DNA of 26,122 nucleotides from Ectocarpus siliculosus (GCA_000310025.1 FN649740.1:4309762-4335883); one strand, 5' to 3'; positions 1 to 9,793 are shown, numbered from the stretch's first letter. Notes: generated from the letters alone by a model not told the origin. Made by a program: numbers and translations.

Positions 1-403
1 GATGTGCATGAGATCGATCTTGCAAAAACATCGATTGCTCCATACGCAAGAGGGTTGTTGCGGTACCCAACCGGCACGTGAACGAAAGAATCTCCTTCTG
101 AAAGACAAGATAGGCATTTCCCAAACCACCCATTTCGGCTTTGCTGGCAGCCGCTTCGTCGTGGAACAATCGCACTGTTCCGGTACTTTCTTGTCGTGCT
201 GGCCGTGGACGTGATGGTGCCATTCATCGCCTCGTCTGCCGGTGTGTTTTTTTCTAGTTGCACTTTCTGCGATATTGTCAATTTGGTGTGTGACTACCCA
301 GCGCCGAGTTTGGTCTGATGCCGCTGTCACACACTGCTGTTCTTCGGTCTGTTCGTTTGTTTGTTTCCCCCTCCCCCCCTGAACACACCGCGGAGCACCC
401 AAG
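1..403 (+). other. Intron of gene L; no gene seen
   Basis: No exon matching R exon 8 is present. From about 192 the sequence aligns with R intron 8. The first 190 bases do not match that intron, but 140-185 contain CTTCGTCGTGGAACAATCG, which recurs with one change at about 18565-18583. This suggests a small dispersed repeat. Confidence 0.5.
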
Positions 404-510
404 ATCCTCTCGGTATTCCCGCAGCCTTCGGCTACTTCCTCACGAGGCAGAGGTCCCGCATCAACCCGCCCACGGACAAGGGGCTGAAGGACCGACGAGG
501 TCGCAAGCAT
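404..510 (+). CDS. Gene L exon matching R exon 9
   Basis: The acceptor is ACCCAAG and the donor GTTATG. It is 107 nt with the same phases as in R. It encodes PLGIPAAFGYFLTRQRSR and INPPTDKGLKDRRGRKH, with four replacements relative to R. The first Tyr codon is split with an exon outside the window. Confidence 0.73.
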
Positions 511-3500
511 GTTATGGTGCGTGTGTGTTACGTGCCTCGTAGGAGGCGTGGACTACATGCTAGAAGCACGGAGAGCATTCAAGCGAATCGATGAGAAACT
601 TCGGTGTCCGTTGCATGCCCGCAGTGTATGTAGTAAAAGCATTTCTTCCTGGAATGAAACGAGATTTGAACAACACATCGCCATAAGTCTACAAAGATAT
701 AATTAGAAATATCGCAGTGACTATGAGCCAAGACAAGCATGGTCATGTGTGCGTGTCAGTTCGCCGGATTGCTTTCTGTTGTAGATATTGGTTGGTGAAT
801 GGGCCAAGAATCTGAACTCAAACGAGGCCCCGCGTCCCGACTGACTGCCGCCTTATCAACCTTTATCGTTGTGAAACTTGGTTGCGTTTTCCTGCTTGCC
901 CAACGAATTTCCCATTTCACTGTGAATTGCCTGGTTGCTTTTTGAAGCAGATTGTTGTACACAGCTGGCGGGTATACACCAAAGTGCCCATTCGACACCC
1001 TCTGTCTAGCGGAGGAACATTGTCTGGCATATCGGCATTCGCTAGTCATCTTGTCGCGGGAGGCAGCGTTTCCCCTCATCATGACGCGACTATCTTTGTA
1101 TGAAGCCGAATTCAAACCATTGGACTACTGTTGTCAGCGCTGACTAGTCTAATGGTTTCATTTCGGCCTCTAAAGTGCTAAGAGTGCTGACACCACCTTC
1201 CCAACCTTTTTTCGGTAGGACGAGAAGATGAATCAGAGGAGGACTGACCGAGCAATTGCGCCGACTTCTTTCCTGTGGAACGCCTACTACTACCCGAACC
1301 GATACTACTACGAGGTATGTTATTCGGCGGACCCCAACAATAGTGTTCTACCTCGAGAAAACGTCAAACGGTACTGCTCCCTGTAAAGGCCGAGTTAGAA
1401 CTGCCGTTCGCCCTGTTCAAGGCCGGGGAAAAGGCGTGACACATACGGGAATGTGTAATTATCTCATTCTCCGACTAATAGGGCCTTATACCCGGTAGCG
1501 GACCAGCATATTTTCGACACCATGCACCCTTTTTGTACCACCCCCCCTCAAACTTGCCATCGGGGTTGGGTTTTCGTCGCTTGGCAGCGTTGTAAAACAA
1601 GCCGATCACTTCGTGAGCTCGGCAACCAGGTTGAAGCTTTTTTTTTTTGCCTTTTTCTTTTTTGGTAACCATGAATGGTGGTCGAGTAGACTATCTTGTG
1701 CGGGGTCGAGAACCCTCACTCTGCGCGAAGGAGATATTCGCACCACGATGTGTTAAATTGATCAAGCACCCTCGAGGCAGTTACACAGCAGTGCTTACAA
1801 CTGTATCTGGAAGTGAAAGCACCAGAAAATGTATTATGTCATACGCAGCTGTCATCTGTACGCAAGGAAGTAAGCACGAGATGCCGAACACCCTTAGCAG
1901 CGCGCCGACTCGCCGAATACCTCACGGCGCTTTCGCGCTTGGTGATGTGAGAGCCTGGTCCGGTGAGAACCCGGCGTGCTTCGTCCCGGCTTTGAAGGAA
2001 TGTGAGGCCAATGGTCCAACGACTACGGCATGCACGACTATGAGTACCCCCCCCCCCCCCCCCTCTCCCCGGTGTTTGCCATCGGGGTTGGGTTTTCGTC
2101 GCGTGGCAACGACGTTGTAAAACAAGCCGCCCCCCCCGGTGTTTGCCATCGGGGTTTGGGTTTTCGTCGCTTGGCAACGACGTTGTAAAACAAGCCCCCC
2201 ACTCGGTGTTTGCCATCGGGATTGGGTTTTCGTCGCTTGGCAACGACGTTGTAAAAGAAGCCAATTCACTTCGTGAACTCGGCAACCAGGTTACCGTTTT
2301 TTTTTTTACCTCGTTTTTTTTTTTTTGACGGTAACCATGATGGTGGTCGAGTAGATCATGTTGTGCGGGGTCGAGAACCCTCACTCCGCGCAACGGGGGA
2401 TGATTGCACCACGTTGTGTTAAAATGGTCAAGCTTCCTCGAGGCAGTTACACATGTCTCTGGAAGTGAAAGCACCAGAAAAACAATTCAGTCATACGCAG
2501 CTGTCATCCGTACGCAAGGAAGTAAGCACAAGATGCGGAACACCCTTAGCAGGATGCAGCGCACCCTTCGTGCGACTCCCCAAATTCCTCACGGCGCTTC
2601 GCGCTTGGTGATGTGAGAGCCTGGTCCGGTGAGAACCCGGCGTGCTCCGTCCCGGCTTTGTAGGGATGCGAGGTCAATGGTCAAACGACTACGGCATGCA
2701 CGACTATGAGTACACCCCCCCCCCCCCCCCCTCCCTCAAACTGCATCTTTTTTTTTTTGTGGCCGGGAGGTTTTCGAGTGCATGCGCCGTCTACTGCTGA
2801 CGGGGCTGCTGGTGTTTGTCGTGCCCGACACGCCGGGACAGGTGGCCTTCGGTTGCGTCTTCGCCTTCCTCAGGTGTGTGTGTGATAGCAAGGGTTCCTG
2901 CTGTGGTTCATATCGTTGTTGCGTGTTCGTCTTCCTTAGGCATGTGCGTTCAAAACAAACATACCTGCCGTCGTTGTTGCGTTTCGCTTTCCGTAGGCAT
3001 GCGTGTACTCCAGAGTGTATGTACAACCTTACCTGCTGCCGTCCACTCATTGTTGTTGCGGTCGTTTTATTGCGGAGTTTGTATGCATCAATTCCCTCGT
3101 GAACAGCCATGACGAACCACAATGAGAACTTGTGTTGCCCTTCACGCTGATATTTTTCCCGCCAATGAAATACCTAGAAGGTCTTGTTGAAAAATCAATG
3201 CGTAACTGCGCCTGTTATTTTCCACCTCCTGGCTGACATTCTGCTGTGTATTCCGTTGTCGCCCCCCCCAAACCATGTCCTTCCGTCGTCCGCGTTGCTC
3301 GCGAAACTGAACAGCCTGTTGGCGTTTGAGCGCCTTCGGCCACACATTGACCACCTCGACATGGAGCTCTACCGTACGGTGAGAATGAAGAAATAATGAA
3401 GTAACCTCCGCCGAAAGAACCCCCGTCCTCGCTCCTCGCTCAAGCGCAAGAATAAGAATGTGTGCGTGTGTGTGTCTTTGATAATAGCATCGACCGCGCT

Positions 3501-5299
3501 AACCGGCTGGCCAATGAAAGTACGTCAGTCTCAGTGCGGTTGAAAACAAATCACTAAATGCATGTGTGTATTTGTCCCGGCTATGTTGGCGGAGGTCTAG
3601 ACTACGCACCTTTCGGTGTAGACTACATAGTGTCCTGGCGTACGTTTAGCTTATTTAGGAGGAATATCACACCGGAGGAATGTCACAGGAGTTTTTAGGT
3701 TATCGGGGTTGATTTGTATGTATGTTTTCTTTACGGATCAGTAGAGGTGGATTAGAGTGTAAGCCTTCATCTGCTTATGATAGTGGTGGAGAGCAACTTC
3801 CTGTATTCTTCCGCACCCCCTAACATCGCATGGGTTAGTTGCACGCTCCTCTAGGAAAAAAAATAAAAACAGGATTCCTCTGATACCCCGTGAGAAAAGC
3901 TACCGTCGAGGCGAAGATAACTGTCGCATGAAACGCCTACAGTCCTCACGTACAGCCCCACCATTCGGCGGACTATCTCTAGTGTTTCCCTCGCTCCGTT
4001 CGCCCCTGCCCCCCTGCCTCCATGGAAATCCTATCAGGGATGCCTGGTGATCTTCTTCACCAATTTTCTGGTGAGGCGAGGCCCTGTTCTAACTCTATGT
4101 CGATTTTGATTGGGACGTCTTGATACTTGTATGCATAGACTATGATTGGGACGTCTTGATACTTGTATGCATAGACTACTGTAGCAGTCCACGAGAAGCG
4201 AATGCGACTCGGGTTTGGTAATGACTACGGTGAAAGGAACACGTACTTGCTACCTTTTCCTCCTTGTTCTGTGGAAAAACAATTGTGCCAGCTGGCACCA
4301 CTGATCCTTGTGTGTTTTTCGTAGACAGACTCGAAATACGAAATCACAGGGCGTATGGTGTCTTATGTGACCTTTGGCTCTTGTAGTTATTTGCAGTCGG
4401 CCTGCCGGTCACCTCTAGTAGGGAGGCTTCTCTGCTTTAGAGTTGACTGTCCTGTATTCTATAATGGAATGCCTACCGGAGGCAATAATTGTTGCTGTTT
4501 TGTCCTCAAGTTTTTTTTTTTTTTTTCTACTGTAGATTTTAAGTGTTCAAAGAATGACGTATTTTTTCGCGAGTAAGCAGGCCCGGATGATTTGCTTTTC
4601 CCAACGATTTTGTTCTAGATCTTGAGTACTCCTTGCGTCGTCTGTTTTACTTGATAAATCCAGGCCCTGATGATCAAGGCCAACGTGGCCAGCCCTGACT
4701 CTAGGGGCTGCAAGGTATACTCGATCGTGCTGATCATCGTCAACGTGCTCTTCTTCCTGTCCATCTTCTGGGATACCTGGGCGGCGGCTAAGGCCTCCTC
4801 CAGCAGACGACACGTGCAGGCGAGACAGAGACAGAGACTGACAGACAGACAGAGAGATCCCGTTCGCGGACGACGATAATGATGATGTTGCTTGTTTTCC
4901 TTGCACCATTTTTCGGAGAGCCTTTTTTCAATTATTTTGTTTGAGATCCAAGTTTTCCCGCCGTTGGTGACGTCTGGTTGCCACCCCCCGCTGCATGCAA
5001 TACACCTTGGTTCTGATCTTGACGCGCTTGCCCTGCCTACTCAGGACATGGTACTGGGAGTCGATATCGTCAACGAGAAACAGCTGGACAAGATCATCGG
5101 CCCCAAGAATACCAATGTCAAGAAGACCAACCAGCAGAAGCTCGACGACGCCCTCGGCCCCGATGATGGCGCCGGCGTCGACAAGGCCGTCGAAGACGGG
5201 AAGATGGAAGACCTTGAGGCTGCCCCCGCCTGGGAGGCGGACCCGGACGACCCTCCCGACTCGCCCATCGACATCAGCAGCCGGTGGGATGATATGTAA
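404..5299 (+). CDS. Gene L: paralog of gene R, last seven exons, 5' part off the window
   Basis: Exons are 404-510, 1219-1314, 2770-2873, 3315-3378, 4038-4070, 4664-4813 and 5045-5299. They match R exons 9-15 in order, with the same junction phases, and give 268 complete residues plus stop. Counting by eye, roughly 23 of about 267 aligned residues differ from R (about 91% identity). In the last exon I counted seven silent and seven replacement changes, which suggests purifying selection, since silent sites are far fewer. All seven exons are open. Two doubts about expression are a GAG acceptor before exon 2770-2873 and the large intron insertion at 1555-2732. The R exon 8 equivalent is not in 1-403, so it should lie left of the window. 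Confidence 0.75.
1219..1314 (+). CDS. Gene L exon matching R exon 10
   Basis: The acceptor is TCGGTAG and the donor GTATGT. It is 96 nt in phase 0. It encodes DEKMNQRRTDRAIAPTS and FLWNAYYYPNRYYYE. One extra TAC codon (YYYP instead of YYP) is an in-frame slippage difference from R. Confidence 0.75.
1555..2732 (+). mobile_element. Tandem pair of a C-tract-bounded dispersed repeat, inserted in L intron 10
   Basis: Two copies of about 510-530 bp (about 1555-2061 and 2204-2730) share the order GCCATCGGGGTTGGG, CGTCGCTTGGCAACGACG, GGTCGAGAACCC, CTCGAGGCAGTTACAC, GTGAGAGCCTGGTCCGG, GCATGCACGACTATGAGT, poly-C. Between them the first roughly 60-bp unit is repeated (about 2072, 2139 and 2204). The equivalent R intron is 265 bp against 1455 bp here, so insertion followed the duplication. 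Flanks read CCCCCTCAAACT at 1543-1554 and CCCTCAAACT at 2733-2742, consistent with a target-site duplication in a C tract. GGGTCGAGAACCC resembles a pol III B box, so a SINE-like origin is possible but unproven. Confidence 0.7.
2770..2873 (+). CDS. Gene L exon matching R exon 11
   Basis: It is 104 nt with donor GTGTGT and encodes VFECMRRLLLTGLLVFVVP and DTPGQVAFGCVFAFL. The acceptor reads CCGGGAG where R has CCGGTAG. A G before AG is the least favoured acceptor base, so splicing here may be inefficient. Confidence 0.75.
3315..3378 (+). CDS. Gene L exon matching R exon 12
   Basis: The acceptor is TGAACAG and the donor GTGAGA. It is 64 nt and encodes SLLAFERLRPHIDHLDM and ELYRT. Four replacements relative to R include Leu to Arg inside the hydrophobic stretch (FERL against FELL). 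Confidence 0.76.
4038..4070 (+). CDS. Gene L exon matching R exon 13 (33-nt microexon)
   Basis: The acceptor is TATCAG and the donor GTGAGG. It encodes GCLVIFFTNFL, identical to R. Its size and phase are conserved. Confidence 0.78.
4108..4178 (+). repeat. 36-bp direct duplication in L intron 13
   Basis: The 35-base block starting GATTGGGACGTCTTGATA at 4108 recurs exactly at 4144. The right arm has only one diverged trace (CTTGATACTTGAAT in reverse complement near 16705), so the duplication arose in the left arm. Confidence 0.85.
4664..4813 (+). CDS. Gene L exon matching R exon 14
   Basis: The acceptor is AATCCAG and the donor GTGCAG. It encodes ALMIKANVASPDSRG, the helix VYSIVLIIVNVLFFLSIFW, and a basic end, SSSRRH. 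The donor is followed by a short CAGAGA/CAGACA run where R has the expanded CT repeat. Confidence 0.82.
5045..5299 (+). CDS. Gene L last exon: acidic tail, normal stop
   Basis: The acceptor is CTACTCAG. The exon has 84 codons plus TAA. It encodes DMVLGVDIVNEKQLDKI, KNTNVKKTNQQ, DDPPDSPIDISSRWDDM, stop. Compared with R, three Lys are Asn in the basic patch, and the tail ends at WDDM. The tail is strongly acidic and would be cytosolic. Confidence 0.82.
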   Translation, partial: DMVLGVDIVNEKQLDKIIGPKNTNVKKTNQQKLDDALGPDDGAGVDKAVEDGKMEDLEAAPAWEADPDDPPDSPIDISSRWDDM

Positions 5300-5739
5300 C
5301 CGTCGCAGTTGTTGTGGTGGCAAGGTTGCGTTGCTGTGTTGCCAACGGCAGTCTACGTTTTTCCCAGAGGTTTTGGGCGACACCAGGAACGGGATGGATG
5401 AGAAATACAAATATACAACAACTCGAGTGGTTTTTTTGAAGTGTTCTATTTATGAGTCTTTGCGTCCACGTCACCAAAGCTCAGCTATTTGTTTTTGTGG
5501 TGAGAACTTGTGTTCTCCGCAGCAGAAGTGAGGAGAAATGGTGGTCATGTCACCCACCACTGCGGTGGGCGTACGTCGGTAGGTAGTGACCGAGCCTCGC
5601 GGCCGGATTCGCAGTATTTGACGAGAGACGTACTAGATTAAATTCAAGGCCAACAACACCCCCTGCACCCACCCGCCCACTTCTCCACATCGCATCCCCG
5701 CGATCGACCGTCTGCGTTTTCCGTCGTGCGTGGAAGGGT
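5300..5739. other. 3' intergenic stretch between gene L and gene 2; no gene seen
   Basis: This aligns to 14938-15440 in reverse complement. The first part corresponds to the extension coding in R but is broken here by the stop at 5299. Shared motifs include GGGATGGATGAGAAATAC and TGAGTCTTTGCGTC. It is probably the 3' UTRs of two convergent genes. No clear poly-A signal was picked. Confidence 0.5.
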
Positions 5740-6192
5740 TTATGCCTTAAACCCCAGGGGGCACTCGCTTGCGAGCACGGTGGCGATACCCTCCACCGTT
5801 TGGGGGGCTCCGTCCATCAACGCGTCTCCCAGCGGTACCGGCGGCTCCAGCGTCGCTGGTAGATCCGTCAACTCTGTCGCTTCTGCTTCTGCTTCTGCTT
5901 CTGCTACTCCTCCCCGGACGGTGCGTGGGTCGTACCCTGTTGCGTGGGGCGGTGGAGGGGGGCCCGGGACCGGCGGTGGGGGATTAGCGAGAAACGCCGA
6001 ACCCCCCGGTGCGGAGCCGTCGCCGTTGGCGGAAGGGGCAGAGTGAGAAGATGAAGGGCGGCAGCAACGAAGATGGTTGGGCCGGGCGGTAGGGGTTTGC
6101 CTTCGTTCGGCGTGAGTGTGATGTTGATGCCGCTCGTTGTTTTCGGCAGTGGCCTTGAGGAGGGATGTTTCTGCCCCTATGGGTGACGGCAA
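5740..6192 (-). CDS. Gene 2, left copy: proline-rich hypothetical C-terminal part
   Basis: I do not recognise the product. The frame reads SLLKATAENNERHQHH, QTPTARPNHLRCC, a PPPPVPGPPPPPH run, an alternating EAEAEAEATEL stretch, then DGAPQTVEGIATVLASEC and TAA. The start is not settled: the frame is open above 6192 and no convincing ATG is seen. It is called coding because the same frame in the right arm keeps its character (PPPPVAGPPPPPH, DGAPQKVEGIATVLATEC) and the same stop position. The plus-strand frame over the same bases is also long and open in both arms, so the strand choice is moderately confident only. Confidence 0.42.
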   Translation of the reverse strand: MPSPIGAETSLLKATAENNERHQHHTHAERRQTPTARPNHLRCCRPSSSHSAPSANGDGSAPGGSAFLANPPPPVPGPPPPPHATGYDPRTVRGGVAEAEAEAEATELTDLPATLEPPVPLGDALMDGAPQTVEGIATVLASECPLGFKA

Positions 6193-7690
6193 GGATGGTC
6201 GCTTTGTGTCGGAGGCAAAGAGTTTTGGTAGTTTACTGCTGCGCGAGACGCGTTCGTGCTATATAATATTCTTCTGTTGTTATTACGTTATTCGTTATAA
6301 TATCGGCGTTTCCGACCTCCGCTTGCCGTAGGTATCAATTACCCACGGCCCGAGAAGGAAAAGAGCGGGAGGACGGCTGGTGAGCTGTACAACCACACCA
6401 ACAGCCGACCAGGCGGGCGAATCATTTGATAACGAGTTCAAAATATGAGTTTCCTGTGAATTGGGTCCAGTCAATGCTATGCCCGCCCTTTTTCATTCAT
6501 GCGTTGACACATGGGTGTTCCATGCCTGATCTTTATTAATGATTTCTCGACTGTTTTTCTTTGCGGATGCCGGCCTATGGCACTTGCTTTGGGAGCTTGG
6601 GCGCGTGATCATGATTGTTTTATTTCTTTGCGGATGCGAGCCACTGTGTTGAACACGCCTTCCGATAACCGGGTCTTGCTGCTTTTGTTGGCGTTCTATT
6701 GTTTGTGGGAGGACATGGCGGTCTACCGTTGGCTGCGCAAGCTTGGGGTTGATAGGAGGATCCACTCAAGATTTGGCGTGCTTCGGTGGTTTTTTGGACA
6801 TGCGTGCGTGCATGTGGTAGACGAACCCCCCCGAACCTTATTTTTTTGCTATACGTTGCTAAGAATGCCCATCTTGTTCCCTCGTCGTTGTTGTCGTTAT
6901 TGTTGGTCCTTCTTCTGCCCATACTGTAGAGTCAATGCCTTTTGGCGGGTGGTGCTCTGTTGGCTCTGTTGTTGCCCCGGTCGATTTGCTCTGGAGAGAA
7001 CGTGTGGCACCAACAAGTAATAGTTTTATGTCGTGTCCTGGTCATCTCCGGGTGTTCTGTTCTTGTTTTTTTCTTTCCTTTTTTTTTTCTCGTGCAAGCG
7101 ATGATCGATCATCTATCTCGGTTCAAGCGTTGATGTGATGTTCCTTTGGAGTTAATGGATAGACCTTGTCTGTTCATTGTAACAGGGCGGCTTCTTTTTT
7201 GGTTCGGGCAGGATGGCTTGAGGTACAGGGCATGTGTTTTCGAAAGAAACGTTACATGCAGACATACATATTTCTTGACCTTCATTCTTTTTTGTATCTC
7301 TCGACGCATACAGTAAGGTTACTACGTGTGCATATCAGCTTTTTCCTATCTATCCATACATATGCGCAGAAGAGCCTTCTTTACGGTGGCATACTCGCAC
7401 ATGTTTGCACGTGAAAGCGGTTTAGGCGCTAGGCAACTTTGTTTCAATTGGCGGTTCTTGTTTTTTTTTTCGATTCAGCGAGTATTCATTCACGCGGTGT
7501 TCTATTGCGGGTATCGTTAAGCGGTGGGGTGACTGACGGGAGAGAGAGTGCGTGTAAAGATCGCTGGTTGATGGCGATTGTTTGATAGCCTCACCCGACG
7601 ATGCCTTCAGAAGACGCGGCTGTAACATGGTAGAGGAGATGATGATGGTACGGTAGGTTTTTACTCCTTTCTCCAGGTTGACTCAGAGCC
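6193..7690. other. Rest of left arm; no gene supported
   Basis: This aligns in patches with 12724-14440. Both arms hold long open frames here (169 residues at 6511-7020 plus; 328 residues at 13222-14208 minus), but the frames slip against each other and the inferred proteins are rich in Cys, Leu and Phe from T-rich sequence. They look like chance or relic frames. Confidence 0.45.
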
Positions 7691-7810
7691 TGTCTGCAAC
7701 AAGAGAGAAAGCAGTGTTCGGTTTCCGCTGATTGACGGGTGTGGTTCAGCGGGATTCCTACCTGTTTCCCCCAACACCTGCTTACGGAAGTCGCAGCGGT
7801 GGACTTCGGG

Positions 7811-8261
7811 TCTCCCACACTTTCTACAGTTTCGCTAAACTGTCCATGGGGCACCCATGGGCATGCTCATGGGCAGCCCATGCGGAATGCCTACGGGCAA
7901 GCCCATGGGCGGCCAATGGGGGCCTTCAACCGGAACCAGTGTATTCCTCCTAATAGGGCAATTTATAAACTATACGTTATCTGGTCTGGAACGGGCATTA
8001 GAAAACGGCCAACAACCAATAACCCTAACCCCAGCCCAAGCCCACACGATACGTGCTGGTTGGTGCAGGCTAACTACTAAGTTCTAGGCTGATGCGCCGA
8101 TGGCTAAGTTCTATAATATTGTAGGTTGATTGACATGCCTGTGGCGAGTCCTAGAAAGTGCCCACGATGGGACCTTCGTGGGCAATTCATGGGCTGCCCA
8201 TGGGCTGCCCATGGGTGCCCTATGAGCAGTTCATTTAGCGAAACTGCCAGTGTGTGGGAGA
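7811..8261. mobile_element. 451-bp TIR element with GCCCATGGGC palindromes
   Basis: The ends are inverted: TCTCCCACAC (7811-7820) then CAGTTTCGCTAAA (7827-7839) at the left, and TTTAGCGAAACTG (8234-8246) then GTGTGGGAGA (8252-8261) at the right. Next to each end is a cluster of the palindrome GCCCATGGGC and near copies. The core has AACCCTAACCCC, a telomere-like block (8019-8033). It has no coding capacity, so it is a MITE-like non-autonomous element. The target-site duplication is unclear (CTTCGGG against CTGCGGG at best). Confidence 0.72.
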
Positions 8262-8377
8262 CTGCGGGTTTGCGAGTGTTCTGCTCTAGCACGCAGAAGG
8301 GTGATCCCATAGGGATAGTCAGTGTGCAAGTCCTCCACGTTTTCTACGGAGTATACCGATGAACACCTTAGTCTACG

Positions 8378-8868
8378 GCCATGAGGTTTGAGATGATGAC
8401 AGGTAACCGCGGAGCGGTCAACTTCGTTGATGCGTACGCCCCAGCCGAGGTCTCCACCGCCGACAGCAAGACAGACTTAGTTCTGGGAGACCTTGGCAGT
8501 CTCGTGTGGAGGATTCCCTCCAAAGAGTGTGTGTATATCCTGATGAACTCCAGTGCGAGGACGGGAGAGAGGATGGAGGGGGACGACCTGGGAGTCATAG
8601 GAATGCACGGGCGTGATGAGCTGAACGAGAATGACCGACTCCTGCTGACCATTGAAGCGAAAAACACGTTAGCACTCACGAACACCTTGGAGAGGGCAAA
8701 ATATGGCACACATACCACTGTGCGTCAGGAACCAACTGCAAGCGCCTCGACTACTTCCTAAAGCGGCAAGCACACCGCGGCCGAGTGTTTAACGTGGTTG
8801 TCATCTCCCAGCCGGTAAGCCCAGCCAAGGCGGACTATGACCACAACATGTCATAGCCACCGATCTCC
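8378..8868 (+). pseudogene. LINE endonuclease fragment, 5' half (broken)
   Basis: The frame from 8381 reads NFVDAYAPAEVSTADSK, RIPSKECVYILMNSSARTG, GMHGRDELNEND and LALTNT. After a frame change it reads LDYFLKRQAHRGRVFNVV and AKADYDHNM. This is the exonuclease-endonuclease-phosphatase domain of a non-LTR retrotransposon of the craniofacial-development-protein-2-like kind. Intact relatives, from memory, have LMDANARTG and SDHN. Here the Asp is Asn and Ser is Tyr, and there are frameshifts, so it is dead. The TIR element at 8870 interrupts it. Confidence 0.8.
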
Positions 8869-8869
8869 C

Positions 8870-9793
8870 ACACTATTTGACAAAACGTGTTCCACTTCCA
8901 TGGAAGTATGACTCAGCTTCAATGGAATGGAAGCTGGATCTACTTCCATGGAAGCTGATACCACTTCCTCCATAAAATCTACACGTTTTGTACTTCCGTG
9001 GAAGCGCAAAACGACGCTTCCGTGGAATTGATATTCCCTTCCATGGAATTAAAGATATGAAATGTGGATGTGCCACTCCCTGGAAGTTGACTTCCACGGA
9101 AGTCCCAAGGAAATCCCATGGAAGCTATTCCGCTTCCATGGGAGTCGAAACTTAAGGCTTACATCCAAGCTATTGAAAACAGGTTTGGTGTGCTTCCATG
9201 GAAGTATTTAGCCTCAGGCCATGGTCTTTTCTGGGTTAGGGTGAGGGTCAGGTTAGGGATAGGGTTAGGGATAGGGGTAGAGTAGGGAAGCTGGAATGGC
9301 CGTAGACTATTCCGTGGAAGTTGCTTTGGGGTTACGGGGGTAGGGATAAGGTTACGGTTAGCGCTAGGGTGGGGAAGCTGGAATGACCACATGTTCAGAC
9401 GCTTCCGTGGAAATTGATTCATGAAATTTCGGTGCTTCCACGGAAGTCGGTTTCGACCTCTGTCACCCACTTTCACGGAAGTTGCATTCATGGAAGTTTT
9501 CGTGCTTCCATGGAGGAAATAGGGAAGCTCGTGGCGCTTCCGTGGAAGTCCGAAATGCGACTTCCATGGAAGCAACCATCGGTTGATATCGGGTGCTTCC
9601 ATGGAAGCTGGAACCCGAAACAGAGGAAACGATTCCAGCCTTACAACTTCCACAGAGGAAGTCGATATTGAACTCCATGGAAGTGACAGTGACTTCCATG
9701 GAAGGGGTAACCACTTCCATGGAAGCAGTGAACCACTTCCATGGAAGTCAATTTCGACTTCCATCGAAGCTTGTTGCGTTTGTCAAATAGTGT
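8870..9793. mobile_element. 924-bp CACTA-ended TIR element packed with CTTCCATGGAAG palindromes
   Basis: The ends are inverted: ACACTATTTGACAAAACG at 8870 and CGTTTGTCAAATAGTGT ending at 9793. The inside carries at least eight exact copies of the 12-base palindrome CTTCCATGGAAG and a dozen or so variants, many with one central change (CTTCCGTGGAAG or CTTCCACGGAAG). The core (9232-9375) has two blocks of TTAGGG-like repeats, each ending in GGGAAGCTGGAATG. There is no coding capacity. Dense subterminal 12-mers are a known trait of CACTA (En/Spm) elements, where the transposase partner binds them. A 3-bp target duplication is not visible (CCA against TAT), so the superfamily is provisional. Confidence 0.78.
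9232..9375 (+). repeat. Telomere-like TTAGGG-variant blocks inside the TIR element
   Basis: Two consecutive blocks of degenerate GGTTAGGGATAGGG-type repeats each end in GGGAAGCTGGAATG(A/G)CC. They look like a duplicated core unit of about 85-90 bp. Confidence 0.7.

Larger units (their letters stand above)
192..7690 (+). repeat. Left arm of large inverted duplication
   Basis: This arm aligns, with many indels, to the reverse complement of 12724-19527. Landmarks seen in both arms are the exon 9 block (404-510 against 19327-19221), exon 10, exons 11-15, the gene 2 frame, and an inner end near the motif TCTCCAGGTTGACT (about 7670-7685, matched near 12726-12742). Coding parts are well conserved, whereas introns are substituted and carry different insertions, so the duplication is old. 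The outer limit was set where alignment by eye stops, near TCGTGCTGGCCGTGG on the left and TCGTGCTAGTCGTGG on the right. Exact ends need a dot plot. Confidence 0.85.

Noticed and set aside
4928-5410. A 160-codon minus-strand frame opposite the last exon of gene L
   Set aside because: It is the shadow of the acidic tail exon. The plus strand has the splice acceptor, stop and family continuity.
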